From JAHZFN01 sp965149945 (GTDB taxonomy: Bacteria > Bacillota > Dehalobacteriia > UBA4068 > UBA4997): a stretch of DNA of 47,473 bases. Where the stretch lies: the NCBI GenBank assembly GCA_965149945.1, contig CBCTTQ010000017.1, positions 1-47,473 of the forward strand, written 5' to 3'. The position numbers and the translations under genes are program-made. This document shows positions 15,721-24,309 of the stretch, piece by piece. The notes below the pieces were generated by a model, which saw nothing but the letters and a program-made list of their open reading frames with translations, was not told the DNA's origin and did no database searches. The first letter of the stretch is position 1. Each line of letters begins with the position of its first letter.

Positions 15721-18390
15721 ATGGATCGTCACAACCAAATGCCTTGGCATTCTTTGCAGCTGAAGGAAGTTTATCAAACGTTGAACACTTCGGAAGAGGG
15801 GCTGCGAGACGCCGAGGCAGCCAGACGCTTGCAGGAAAACGGACGCAATGAACTGCGCCAAAAACCACCCAGAACAATTTTACAAATGCTGAAATCTCAG
15901 GTAAGCGATCCAATGATTATCATTTTGATCATTGCCGCGATTTTCTCCGCCGTTGTGCAGGAATGGGCGGAAGCTACGGTGATTGCGGTAATCGTTGTTA
16001 TCAACGCCATCATCGGGATTGTTCAAGAGAAGAAAGCCCAGTCTTCTCTGGAAGCGCTGCGGAATATGAGTACACCTACAGCTCGTGTGTTGCGGGAAGG
16101 GGAAGAAAGTGTCATCCCTTCTTCGGAGTTGGTCGTGGGGGATATTGTGATGTTGGGGGACGGGGACATGGTTCCCGCTGACATGCGGTTAATTGATTCC
16201 GCAAATCTGCGGGTGCAGGAGGCATCCCTGACCGGGGAATCCGTAGCTTCGGAAAAATCGGATGACGCTGTTTTGCCGGAGGATTGTCTGCTGGGAGATC
16301 GGGATAATATGGTGTACACTTCATCCATCGTCATGTACGGTCGCGGTGAAGGGGTGGTTGTCGCCACCGGTATGGATACCGAAGTGGGAAAAATCGCCGG
16401 TATGCTGGAAGGCGAAGAAGATTTGGATACTCCCATCAAGAAAAAACTCAATGCCGCCGGCAAAGCGTTGACCATTGTCGGTCTCATTGCTTGTGTGCTG
16501 GTGTTTGCCATCGGGTTGTTGTATGATCGGCCTTTGCTGCCCCAATTGCTATTGGCTATTTCTCTGGCTATTTCTGTTATTCCGGAGGGTCTGCCCGCTA
16601 CCGCTACCATCGTTATGGCGTTAGGGGTACAGCGTATGGCAAAGAAAAACGCTTTGATTCGCAAATTGCCTGCTGTGGAAACGTTAGGGAATGCTACGGT
16701 GATTTGCAGTGATAAAACAGGAACGCTGACTTTAAACAAGATGACAGTGCAGTCTATTGCCGTTAACGGAGATTTTGTGACGGGGCAGGCCAGATCTTTA
16801 TCCGCCGCCAAAGAAACTTCTTGGGATTTTTATCAGGATTTGATTTATGCCGGAGCTCTTTGTAATGATGCCAGTTTAGATCCGGATCGTCCCGGTGAGA
16901 TTATCGGTGATCCTACAGAGGGCGCTTTGATCTATATGGCGCAAGATTTCGGAGTAAACCATGATGAATTGGAAGAACAACATCCCAGACTGTTTGAACA
17001 ACCCTTTGATTCTGATCGGAAACGCATGACCACCGTGCATCAGATGGGCGATCGTTTGGTGGCGTATACCAAAGGGGCGGTAGATGAGATGCTGCCGCTT
17101 TGTACCCATATTTTGACAGAGCAGGGCACGCGTCCCATTACTGATGAGGATAAAAAACAAATTCTGGATCTCTGTTTTCATCTGTCAGAACAGGCTTTGC
17201 GCGTACTGGGCTTTGCGATGCGTCAATTAGCCCAAGTCCCGGAAGCTGACGATACCGATGTGGAATTTGACTTGACCTTTATCGGCGCTGTGGGCATGAT
17301 TGACCCGCCCAGAAAAGAAGTGGCTGCCTCTATTGCTACCTGTCACGAAGCGGGGATTCGTACTATTATGATTACGGGAGACCACAAAGTGACCGCGGTG
17401 GCTATTGCTAAAGAACTCGGCATCTACCGAGAAGGGAACACGGTGATTTCCGGTGATGAACTGACCGTCATGACCGACGAGGAATTGGATCGCGCTGTAA
17501 CTACCACCACGGTGTTTGCCCGTGTATCTCCCGCGGATAAGCTGCGGATTATCCATAGTTTGAAACGTATGGGAGAAGTTGCTGCTATGACCGGTGACGG
17601 CGTTAATGACTCTCCTGCTTTGAAAGCCGCCGATATCGGGGTCGCTATGGGAATCACCGGCACCGATGTGGCAAAGGACGCCGCCGATATGATTTTGCTG
17701 GATGACAGTTTTACGACTATTGCCTATGCCATTAAAGAAGGGCGGCGGGTATACCGTAATATTCAGAAAGTCATTCAATTCCTGTTGGCGGGGAACATTG
17801 CGGAGGTCATTACGCTGACAGTTGCGACTCTGCTTAACTGGGACGCGCCTTTGATGGCGGTGCATATTTTATGGGTAAACCTGGCGACGGCGACTTTACC
17901 GGCGTTGGCTTTAGGGGTTGACCCCGCCAGCAAAAATATTATGAAACACAAACCTGTAAAATCAGGGACTCTTTTCGAGCGAGATTTGATTTCTCGTGTC
18001 ATTACTCAGGGGATTTTTGTTGCCTTGCTGACGATGACGGCTTACTGGATCGGTAATTTGACCAGCAGTCATTTGACCGGTCAAACCATGGCTTTTTCCG
18101 TGTTGGCGTTTTCTCAGATTCTGCGTTCTTTAAACCAACGCTCCAATTCGGAACCTATCTGGGTACGGGCGGAAGGCATCAATCCTTGGCTGATTGTTTC
18201 CTTCCTGGCTTCCTTGATTTTGATGTTGATTATCCTCTTATTGCCGTTCTTCCAAAATGTCTTTGAATTAGCAGATATGTCCGGAACCCAGTGGCTGATT
18301 GTCATCGGTCTGGCGTTGCTTTCCGTTGTTCAGATCGAAGTGGTGAAGGCTTTCAAACGCTTTCGCCGCCGTCTGGCAGAACGGAATTGA
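15721..18390 (+). CDS. P2-type cation-transporting ATPase (calcium-pump-like)
   Basis: This 889-residue ion pump has an actuator TGES (171-174), phosphorylation motif DKTGTLT (D331), hinge TGDGVND (from 624) and ten membrane helices, placing it with SERCA/PMCA-like pumps. Of the SERCA ion ligands, the M4 Glu (E289 in PEGLP), M5 Asn and Glu (N692, E695) and M6 Asn and Thr (N720, T723) are present. The key M6 Asp of NxxTD is Ala (A724 in NLATAT), and the M8 Glu is Gln. Canonical calcium transport is therefore uncertain. The ATG is 14 bases from AAAGGAG, a long spacing. A regulated leader lies upstream. Confidence 0.9.
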   Translation: MDRHNQMPWHSLQLKEVYQTLNTSEEGLRDAEAARRLQENGRNELRQKPPRTILQMLKSQVSDPMIIILIIAAIFSAVVQEWAEATVIAVIVVINAIIGIVQEKKAQSSLEALRNMSTPTARVLREGEESVIPSSELVVGDIVMLGDGDMVPADMRLIDSANLRVQEASLTGESVASEKSDDAVLPEDCLLGDRDNMVYTSSIVMYGRGEGVVVATGMDTEVGKIAGMLEGEEDLDTPIKKKLNAAGKALTIVGLIACVLVFAIGLLYDRPLLPQLLLAISLAISVIPEGLPATATIVMALGVQRMAKKNALIRKLPAVETLGNATVICSDKTGTLTLNKMTVQSIAVNGDFVTGQARSLSAAKETSWDFYQDLIYAGALCNDASLDPDRPGEIIGDPTEGALIYMAQDFGVNHDELEEQHPRLFEQPFDSDRKRMTTVHQMGDRLVAYTKGAVDEMLPLCTHILTEQGTRPITDEDKKQILDLCFHLSEQALRVLGFAMRQLAQVPEADDTDVEFDLTFIGAVGMIDPPRKEVAASIATCHEAGIRTIMITGDHKVTAVAIAKELGIYREGNTVISGDELTVMTDEELDRAVTTTTVFARVSPADKLRIIHSLKRMGEVAAMTGDGVNDSPALKAADIGVAMGITGTDVAKDAADMILLDDSFTTIAYAIKEGRRVYRNIQKVIQFLLAGNIAEVITLTVATLLNWDAPLMAVHILWVNLATATLPALALGVDPASKNIMKHKPVKSGTLFERDLISRVITQGIFVALLTMTAYWIGNLTSSHLTGQTMAFSVLAFSQILRSLNQRSNSEPIWVRAEGINPWLIVSFLASLILMLIILLLPFFQNVFELADMSGTQWLIVIGLALLSVVQIEVVKAFKRFRRRLAERN

Positions 18391-18424
18391 CTAAGAAAGT
18401 TTTTGAAGAAATAAAGGGAATTTT

Positions 18425-18484
18425 ATGATGAAAATCGAATGGTTTGTTGGTATGAGAGAAAACGCGTGTAAGATTTTCAGTTAA
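18425..18484 (+). CDS. Possible 19-residue micro-ORF
   Basis: AAAGGGA lies five bases before ATG 18425, and the frame (MMKIEWFVGMRENACKIFS) stops at 18484. It lies in the gap between the ATPase and the permease gene. It could be a chance frame or a leader peptide for the downstream gene. There is no codon-level evidence. Confidence 0.25.
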   Translation: MMKIEWFVGMRENACKIFS

Positions 18485-18553
18485 ATGATCGCGGTCGGGG
18501 AAAGGGATACTTGGGAAAAGATTCCGCCGCGACGGAGGAAGGACGGTGAGAAA

Positions 18554-19774
18554 ATGGAGTTAAACAAAAAGAATATTTTGCGGATTTTGCTGATTGTCGC
18601 AATTTCGCTGCTGATGTTTTGGCTGCTGACTCATTTTAATGATGCCGCTACCATTTTCGGCGGATTCATTGCTTTGATTTCTCCCTTTTTGTTGGGGTTT
18701 GCCATGGCGTTTATCATCAATGTACTGATGCGACCGATGGAAAAACTATGGAATAAGTTGTGGCACAAACGTAAAGGTAAATGGGTGGGTTCATTACGCC
18801 GCCCCGTCTGCATGCTTGTCAGCATTCTGCTTATTTTTGCTTTGTTGACTTTCATTACATTAATGGTTGTACCGGAACTGAGTCGGACGATGGAGACGTT
18901 GATATCTGTTTTCCCGCAATTTCTGCAGCAATTGTCTGATTGGTGGGATCAAGTGTCCGCTTATCTCAGCCGCTATTCCATCACCCTGCCGGAACATGAT
19001 TTTAACATGGAACAGTTGGGCGAATCTGTCACCGGATTCTTTAATACGACCGTTCCTCAATTTTTCAGCACAACGGTGGGTATTACTACCTCTATTTTCT
19101 CCGGAATTTTCAATTTTGTGCTGGGGATTGTGTTTGCCATTTATCTGTTGGGACAAAAAGAGAAGCTGGGTCGTCAAATGCGCAAGGTGTTGCATGCTTA
19201 TTTGCCGCGGCAAAAAGCCGATCGTGTATTGGAAATCGCGGAATTAAGCAACAAAACATTCAGCAATTTTGTGACAGGTCAGTTGATGGAGGCTTGTATC
19301 ATCGGCATTCTTTGCTTTGTGGGGATGACGATTTTCTCCATTCCCTATGCTTTGATGGTTTCCGTGTTGGTTGGGTTTACCGCTTTAATTCCGGTATTCG
19401 GCGCCTTCATCGGGACTGCCATCGGCGCTTTTCTGATTTTAATGGTAGATCCTATGAAAGCCGTTGGTTTTGTGATATTCATCATTGTTCTGCAACAGTT
19501 GGAAAGCAATTTGATCTATCCCAGAGTAGTGGGAAAATCGGTAGGTCTTTCCGGCATTTGGGTGTTGGCGGCAGTGACCATCGGCGGCAGTCTGTTCGGT
19601 GTGTGGGGTATGCTGATCAGCGTCCCCCTTTGCTCCGTTTTGTATGTGCTGTGGGGGCAGAATATCAACCATCGCTTACGGGAAAAAGAAGCGGCTCAGG
19701 CAGCGGCGGATGCGGTTGAGCCATCCGCGCAATCGGAAAAAACGACGGAATCTCTGCCGGATTCTGTGAAATAG
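18554..19774 (+). CDS. AI-2E (TqsA/YdiK) family transporter
   Basis: This roughly 406-residue membrane protein has eight helices in the AI-2E transporter pattern. Two N-terminal helices precede a soluble loop (about 90-160). A multi-helix C-terminal half follows with VLVGFTALIPVFGAFIGTA and LQQLESNLIYPRVVGKSVGLS, both strong family signatures. Members export autoinducer-2 or act as sodium/proton antiporters, so the substrate is open. Start 18554 (MELNKKN) is preferred over 18485 because hydrophobic sequence begins soon after and GGTGAG lies just upstream. The tail is acidic and Ser/Thr-rich. Confidence 0.85.
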   Translation: MELNKKNILRILLIVAISLLMFWLLTHFNDAATIFGGFIALISPFLLGFAMAFIINVLMRPMEKLWNKLWHKRKGKWVGSLRRPVCMLVSILLIFALLTFITLMVVPELSRTMETLISVFPQFLQQLSDWWDQVSAYLSRYSITLPEHDFNMEQLGESVTGFFNTTVPQFFSTTVGITTSIFSGIFNFVLGIVFAIYLLGQKEKLGRQMRKVLHAYLPRQKADRVLEIAELSNKTFSNFVTGQLMEACIIGILCFVGMTIFSIPYALMVSVLVGFTALIPVFGAFIGTAIGAFLILMVDPMKAVGFVIFIIVLQQLESNLIYPRVVGKSVGLSGIWVLAAVTIGGSLFGVWGMLISVPLCSVLYVLWGQNINHRLREKEAAQAAADAVEPSAQSEKTTESLPDSVK

Positions 19775-19806
19775 GACGGCTTTTGAACAAAAAAGCAGTA
19801 ACAAAA

Positions 19807-19847
19807 AAATCCCTGCTCCGAAATGGGGCGGGGATTTGCTTTTTTTG
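19807..19847 (+). terminator. Terminator after the AI-2E family gene
   Basis: A 13-bp stem (19807-19819 with 19825-19837, two G-U pairs) has a GAAAT loop and is followed by a T-run at 19840-19846. Confidence 0.88.
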
Positions 19848-19882
19848 CGGAATTCATCGCTAATCCCCATGCTTTTGCGGTC

Positions 19883-19907
19883 GTTATCCCTAATAATAAG
19901 GGATAAC
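19883..19907. repeat. Perfect inverted repeat upstream of tyrS
   Basis: The arms GTTATCCCT (19883-19891) and AGGGATAAC (19899-19907) enclose a 7-base AT loop about 40 bases before the tyrS start. No T-box is seen here. It could be an operator or an mRNA hairpin. Confidence 0.55.
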
Positions 19908-19946
19908 GGTTCAATGTTAAAATTACACTAAAAAAGGAGAAGTTTG

Positions 19947-21170
19947 ATGGGAATTTATGAAGAATTGCAAGCGCGTGGTTTGATCGCGCAGGTTACTGAT
20001 GAAGAAGAAATACGGGATTTAGTCAATACCGGAAAAGCCACCTTCTATATCGGCTTCGATCCCACCGCCGACTCTCTCCATGTTGGTCATTTTATGGCGC
20101 TTTGTTTGATGAAACGTCTGCAAATGGCCGGGAACAGACCGGTGGTGCTCATTGGCGGCGGCACGGGTTATATCGGTGACCCTTCGGGGCGGACGGATAT
20201 GCGCACGATGATGACTCCGGAAATCATCCAGCACAACTGCGAGTGCTTTAAAAAACAAATGGAGCGTTTTATCGAGTTTGGAGACGGAAAAGCCATCATG
20301 GTAAATAATGCTGACTGGCTCCTGGATTTGAATTATATTGAAATGATTCGGGATGTGGGCGCGTATTTTTCCGTAAACAATATGCTGCGGGCGGAATGTT
20401 ATAAACAACGGATGGAAAAAGGATTGTCCTTCTTGGAATTCAACTATATGATTATGCAGTCCTATGATTTTTATCATCTTTATAAAGAATACGGCTGTAA
20501 TATGCAGTTCGGCGGAGATGATCAGTGGTCTAATATGTTAGGCGGTACGGAGTTGATTCGCAAAAAATTGGGCAAAGACGCTTACGCCATGACCATTACG
20601 TTGTTGATGAATTCCGAAGGCAACAAAATGGGAAAAACCGCCAAAGGCGCTGTTTGGCTGGATCCCAATAAAACCTCTCCCTTTGAGTTTTATCAATACT
20701 GGCGCAATGTGGGAGACGCGGATGTGCTGAAATGCATTCGGATGCTCACCTTCCTGCCTCTGGAACAAATCGATCAGATGTCTGATTGGCAGGGTAGCCA
20801 ATTGAATGAAGCCAAAGAAATTTTGGCTTATGAGTTGACCGCGTTGGTGCATGGGGAAGAAGAGGCGGAAAAAGCCAAAACCGCTTCCCACGCTTTGTTT
20901 GCGGGCGGCGGTGATGATTCCGATATGCCGACTACCCAGCTGACCGCGAATCAATTGCAGGAAGGTAAAATTGCGATTTTAGATTTGCTTTCCGCCTGTG
21001 AGTTGATTCCCAGCCGCAGCGAAGGTCGTCGCCTGATTCAGCAGGGCGGTGTGGTTGTGGATAATGAAAAAGTGGACTCTATCGACTATGAGGTTTCTGA
21101 GGAGGCGTTGCGAAAAGGCGTCAAAATCCGTAAAGGCAAAAAGAAATTTCATAAAGCGATTTTGAAATAA
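19947..21170 (+). CDS. tyrS: Tyrosyl-tRNA synthetase
   Basis: This class I synthetase charges tRNA-Tyr. The HIGH-type motif is HVGH at 45-48, the tyrosine/tRNA site run is FGGDDQWSNM, and the KMSKS loop reads KMGKT near residue 227. The KFGKS-to-KMGKT form and overall spacing fit the TyrZ-like group. A C-terminal S4 RNA-binding domain (about 340-407) begins at LIPSRSEGRRLIQQGG. ATG 19947 is seven bases from AAGGAG; a TTG one codon earlier is too close. The gene is monocistronic with its own terminator. Confidence 0.95.
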   Translation: MGIYEELQARGLIAQVTDEEEIRDLVNTGKATFYIGFDPTADSLHVGHFMALCLMKRLQMAGNRPVVLIGGGTGYIGDPSGRTDMRTMMTPEIIQHNCECFKKQMERFIEFGDGKAIMVNNADWLLDLNYIEMIRDVGAYFSVNNMLRAECYKQRMEKGLSFLEFNYMIMQSYDFYHLYKEYGCNMQFGGDDQWSNMLGGTELIRKKLGKDAYAMTITLLMNSEGNKMGKTAKGAVWLDPNKTSPFEFYQYWRNVGDADVLKCIRMLTFLPLEQIDQMSDWQGSQLNEAKEILAYELTALVHGEEEAEKAKTASHALFAGGGDDSDMPTTQLTANQLQEGKIAILDLLSACELIPSRSEGRRLIQQGGVVVDNEKVDSIDYEVSEEALRKGVKIRKGKKKFHKAILK

Positions 21171-21181
21171 CAACGGCACGG

Positions 21182-21220
21182 AACCTATCCGTCGGTTTTG
21201 AAACCGCGGATAGGTTTTTT
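21182..21220 (+). terminator. Terminator after tyrS
   Basis: AACCTATCCG (21182-21191) pairs with CGGATAGGTT (21207-21216), followed by T residues to 21220. Confidence 0.88.
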
Positions 21221-21265
21221 CCAATGGTTTGCGGTTGTCCGCTCGAAAAAAGGAGGAGGATTCAA

Positions 21266-21829
21266 TTGGATATTTTGTATGTAAATGCTTGCCTGCGGAA
21301 AGAATCTCGCACGAAGTGGTTGGCCGATCGCGTTTTAGAAAAAGAATTAGGAAAATATTCCAATGCTCGCGTCAAAGAAATGGAATTGCAACGTCTGGCA
21401 ATGGAGCCTTTGACTGAAGAACGCCTGCGTCAGCGAAACACCTTGCTACAAGAAGGGAAAACCCGCGATTCGCTGTTTGCCTTGGCCAATCAATTCGCCG
21501 CCGCGGATCGAATTATTGTAGCGGCGCCGTATTATGATTTGCAATTTCCTGCATTGTTGAAGGTCTATCTGGAAAATATCTGCGTTTGCGGAATTGCTTT
21601 TCGCTATAGTGAAGAAGGTATTCCTATCGGTCTTTGTAAGGCGGACGAATTGATTTATGTGACTACGGCGGGCGGTTATTTAGGTGATTTGGATTTTGGT
21701 TTCACTTATTTGCAAGGACTTTGTCAAATGCTGGGCATCCCCAAACAGCGACAGATTGCCGCGGAAGGGCTGGATATTGTGAGCAATGACCCGCAGATGA
21801 TTTTGCGGACAGCAGCCAATAATATTTGA
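21266..21829 (+). CDS. Flavodoxin-fold NAD(P)H oxidoreductase (azoreductase-like)
   Basis: This roughly 187-residue protein of the flavodoxin_2/AzoR type has the strand-turn start ILYVNACLRKESRT as the FMN phosphate loop, AAPYYDLQFPALLKVYLEN near the flavin, and YVTTAGGYLGDLDFG. Such enzymes pass two electrons from NAD(P)H to quinones or azo compounds through FMN. The start is TTG 21266, seven bases from AGGAGGAGG. It stands alone between terminators. The physiological acceptor is unknown. Confidence 0.8.
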   Translation: MDILYVNACLRKESRTKWLADRVLEKELGKYSNARVKEMELQRLAMEPLTEERLRQRNTLLQEGKTRDSLFALANQFAAADRIIVAAPYYDLQFPALLKVYLENICVCGIAFRYSEEGIPIGLCKADELIYVTTAGGYLGDLDFGFTYLQGLCQMLGIPKQRQIAAEGLDIVSNDPQMILRTAANNI

Positions 21830-21837
21830 GTTTCTCC

Positions 21838-21871
21838 AAGAACCGGCATTCTTTTATGCCGGTTCTTTTTT
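21838..21871 (+). terminator. Terminator after the flavodoxin-fold gene
   Basis: AAGAACCGGCAT (21838-21849) pairs with ATGCCGGTTCTT (21856-21867) and ends in T6. Confidence 0.92.
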
Positions 21872-21912
21872 GTAAAAATGATTCTCTTTGAAAAATTTTT
21901 TAGAGGGGAACC

Positions 21913-21941
21913 TTGATATTATCGGATAAATAGAATATAAT
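21913..21941 (+). promoter_or_regulatory. Promoter of cysK
   Basis: TTGATA (21913-21918), 17-bp spacer, TATAAT (21936-21941). The transcript starts about 28 bases before the ATG. Confidence 0.85.
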
Positions 21942-21975
21942 AGATGGGACACAATAAAAAAAGGTGGGTTAGAAA

Positions 21976-22944
21976 ATGATTTTTCAAAATGTGCTGGAGG
22001 CCATGGGCCATACTCCCATGATTCGGTTAAACCGCATGGTGGATGAGAACAGCGCTGAAGTTTTGGTGAAGTTTGAAGGCTTGAATGTGGGCGGCTCTAT
22101 CAAAAGCCGTACCGCTTACAATATGATTATGGACGCGGAGCGTCGAGGATTGCTTCGTCCCGATTCCATCATCGTGGAACCTACCAGCGGTAACCAAGGC
22201 ATCGGACTTGCGCTGGTGGGAGCGGTGAAGGGATATGAGACAATCATCATTATGCCGGATTCTGTCAGCGAAGAACGCCGTAAATTGGTACAGCATTACG
22301 GCGCGCGGGTGATTTTGGTGCATGACGCGGGCAATATCGGAGATTGCATCGATGAATGTATGAAGATGGCCATGAAGATGCAGGAAGAGAATCCTCGGGT
22401 CTATGTTCCTCAGCAATTTGACAATCCTGCCAATCCGCTGACTCACAAATATACCACGGGGTTAGAAATTTTGGAACAGGTGGGCGGCCGTATCGATGGG
22501 TTTTGCTCCGGTGTGGGGACTGGCGGCACCATCAGCGGCATCGGCGAAACATTGAAAGCCCAGAACCCCGATATTGTAATTTGGGCGGTGGAACCGGAAC
22601 ATGCAGCCATTTTGGCGGGCGGAACGGTGGGTACTCATTTGCAGATGGGGATCGGTGACGGTTTGATTCCGAACAATTTAAATCAGCAGATTTATGAAGA
22701 TATTTATATTGTGACGGATGAAGAGGCTATTCAGACAGCGAAAGATTTGGCGCGGCTGGAAGGGTTGATGTGCGGTATTTCCAGCGGTACCAATGTGGCG
22801 GCCGCCATTAAACTGGCAAAAAAATTGGGAAAAGGCAAAACGGTAGTGACTATTTTGCCCGATACGGCGGAGCGTTATTTTTCCACACCGTTGTTTGACC
22901 GAGACGAAGAGAATGCCGCCGTGGGAAAAGAAGCAAATTCGTGA
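21976..22944 (+). CDS. cysK: Cysteine synthase (O-acetylserine sulfhydrylase family)
   Basis: This PLP enzyme of fold type II makes cysteine from O-acetylserine and sulfide. The Schiff-base Lys is K43 in GGSIKSR. The substrate loop reads TSGNQG (70-75) where most family members have TSGNTG, and the phosphate cup is GTGGT (181-185). The C-terminal run PDTAERYFST is typical. The NPGGSxKDR motif is altered to NVGGSIKSR, so a related beta-replacement activity is possible. AAGGTGGG precedes the ATG. It has its own promoter and terminator; no serine acetyltransferase gene is adjacent. Confidence 0.88.
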   Translation: MIFQNVLEAMGHTPMIRLNRMVDENSAEVLVKFEGLNVGGSIKSRTAYNMIMDAERRGLLRPDSIIVEPTSGNQGIGLALVGAVKGYETIIIMPDSVSEERRKLVQHYGARVILVHDAGNIGDCIDECMKMAMKMQEENPRVYVPQQFDNPANPLTHKYTTGLEILEQVGGRIDGFCSGVGTGGTISGIGETLKAQNPDIVIWAVEPEHAAILAGGTVGTHLQMGIGDGLIPNNLNQQIYEDIYIVTDEEAIQTAKDLARLEGLMCGISSGTNVAAAIKLAKKLGKGKTVVTILPDTAERYFSTPLFDRDEENAAVGKEANS

Positions 22945-22974
22945 GAAAAATAGGGAAAAATTGAGAAATAATGG

Positions 22975-23010
22975 GAGAAAGTAGAGATTTTCTTTGCTTT
23001 CTCTTTTTTT
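22975..23010 (+). terminator. Terminator after cysK
   Basis: GAGAAAG (22975-22981) pairs with CTTTCTC (22997-23003), followed by seven T residues. Confidence 0.75.
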
Positions 23011-23023
23011 ATGGCACCCTGTA

Positions 23024-23032
23024 TGGTATAAT
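23024..23032 (+). promoter_or_regulatory. Extended -10 promoter of sucCD
   Basis: TGG-TATAAT (23024-23032) is an extended -10 element. The -35 position is only a T-run shared with the cysK terminator. Confidence 0.5.
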
Positions 23033-23069
23033 GATACTATTATAGTGCGTTTATAAAGGAGATTCGAAA

Positions 23070-23111
23070 TTGCGAAAAGGATACCGATATGCGTACATAA
23101 GACAAAAATAG
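23070..23111 (+). CDS. Possible 13-residue leader peptide upstream of sucC
   Basis: AAAGGAG (23055-23061) lies eight bases before TTG 23070. The frame encodes MRKGYRYAYIRQK and stops 25 bases before the sucC ATG. It has three Tyr and five Arg/Lys in 13 codons. It could be translated from the sucCD mRNA; a role in control is only a guess. Confidence 0.3.
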   Translation: MRKGYRYAYIRQK

Positions 23112-23136
23112 AACAATAGAGTAAGGAGGGCATTGT

Positions 23137-24309
23137 ATGAAAATTCACGAGTATCAAGCGCAGGCACTGCTGAGAGAATATGGAATCAATGTGCCGGACG
23201 GCTATTTGGCCTATGACGCTGCGGAAGCGGTGGAAGCCGCCAAAAAACTGAACAGCGGTGTGTATGTGTTGAAAGCACAGGTTCATTCCGGCGGTCGCGG
23301 CAAAGCAGGCGGTGTGAAAATCGCGAAGAATCTGGACGAAGTGCGGGAATACGCCGCGGAACTGATTGGTAAACGATTGTATACCAAACAGGCCGGTCCC
23401 GAAGGTAAGCTGGTCAGAAAAATTCTGGTTACAGGCGGAGCCGATATTCAGCAGGAATATTATTTCAGCATGACGGTGGATAATGACAGTGCCGGTTTAG
23501 TGATGATCGCTTCCGCGGACGGCGGTACGGAAATTGAGGAAACCGCCGAAAAACATCCGGAAAAAATCGCCCGAGAAAATATCAGCTTGATGATGGGCGT
23601 CCGCGGTTATCAAATCAAAAATGTTGCTGCGGTGCTGGGTTTTACCGGTGAACTGTATCAAGAGTTTGCCGCCATGGTGCAGAACATGTACCGTCTGCTG
23701 CGGGAAAAAGACTGCTCCTTGGTAGAAATCAACCCTCTGATTCTCAATGGGGAAGGTCATTTGGAAGCCATTGACGCGAAGGTGAACTTTGATGATAACG
23801 CTTTGTATCGCCACCCGGAAATCGCTGCGCTGCGTGACGAAACAGAAGAAGATCCTAAAGAAATCCAGGCGGAAAAATGCAACCTGAACTATATTGCTTT
23901 GGACGGTACCATCGGCTGCATGGTCAACGGAGCCGGTTTGGCAATGGCTACGATGGATATCATCAATTATTATGGAGGCAAAGCCGCCAATTTCCTGGAT
24001 GTTCCCGGAGTTGCCACGGAAGAAAATATTACCGAAGCTTTTAAAATTCTTCTTTCGGATCCCAACGTGAAGGGAATTTTGGTTAATATTTTCGGAGGCA
24101 TCATGCGTTGCGATTTGATTGCTCACGGTATTGTGAACGCCGCTAAAGAAACTAATCTCGGGGTACCGGTAGTCGTGCGTTTGAACGGTACCAATGTGGA
24201 AGAAAGCCGGAAGATTTTGGCGGAATCCGGTTTGAATCTGATTTCCGAAGATGATTTGGCAACAGCAGTGAAAAAATGTATTGCCAGTGCGGGAGGTGCG
24301 AAGGAATGA
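23137..24309 (+). CDS. sucC: Succinate-CoA ligase, beta subunit
   Basis: This 390-residue ATP-grasp subunit makes or uses succinyl-CoA with NDP/NTP. The N-terminal nucleotide-binding run is KIHEYQAQALLREYGI, with AQVHSGGRGKAGGV in the ATP-grasp. The CoA-ligase C-terminal half carries GCMVNGAGLAMATMD and VNIFGGIMRCD. A strong TAAGGAGGG site lies upstream. The stop overlaps the sucD start (ATGA), so the pair is translationally coupled. Other TCA-cycle genes are absent nearby; acyl-CoA-linked ATP formation in fermentation is possible. Confidence 0.95.
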   Translation: MKIHEYQAQALLREYGINVPDGYLAYDAAEAVEAAKKLNSGVYVLKAQVHSGGRGKAGGVKIAKNLDEVREYAAELIGKRLYTKQAGPEGKLVRKILVTGGADIQQEYYFSMTVDNDSAGLVMIASADGGTEIEETAEKHPEKIARENISLMMGVRGYQIKNVAAVLGFTGELYQEFAAMVQNMYRLLREKDCSLVEINPLILNGEGHLEAIDAKVNFDDNALYRHPEIAALRDETEEDPKEIQAEKCNLNYIALDGTIGCMVNGAGLAMATMDIINYYGGKAANFLDVPGVATEENITEAFKILLSDPNVKGILVNIFGGIMRCDLIAHGIVNAAKETNLGVPVVVRLNGTNVEESRKILAESGLNLISEDDLATAVKKCIASAGGAKE

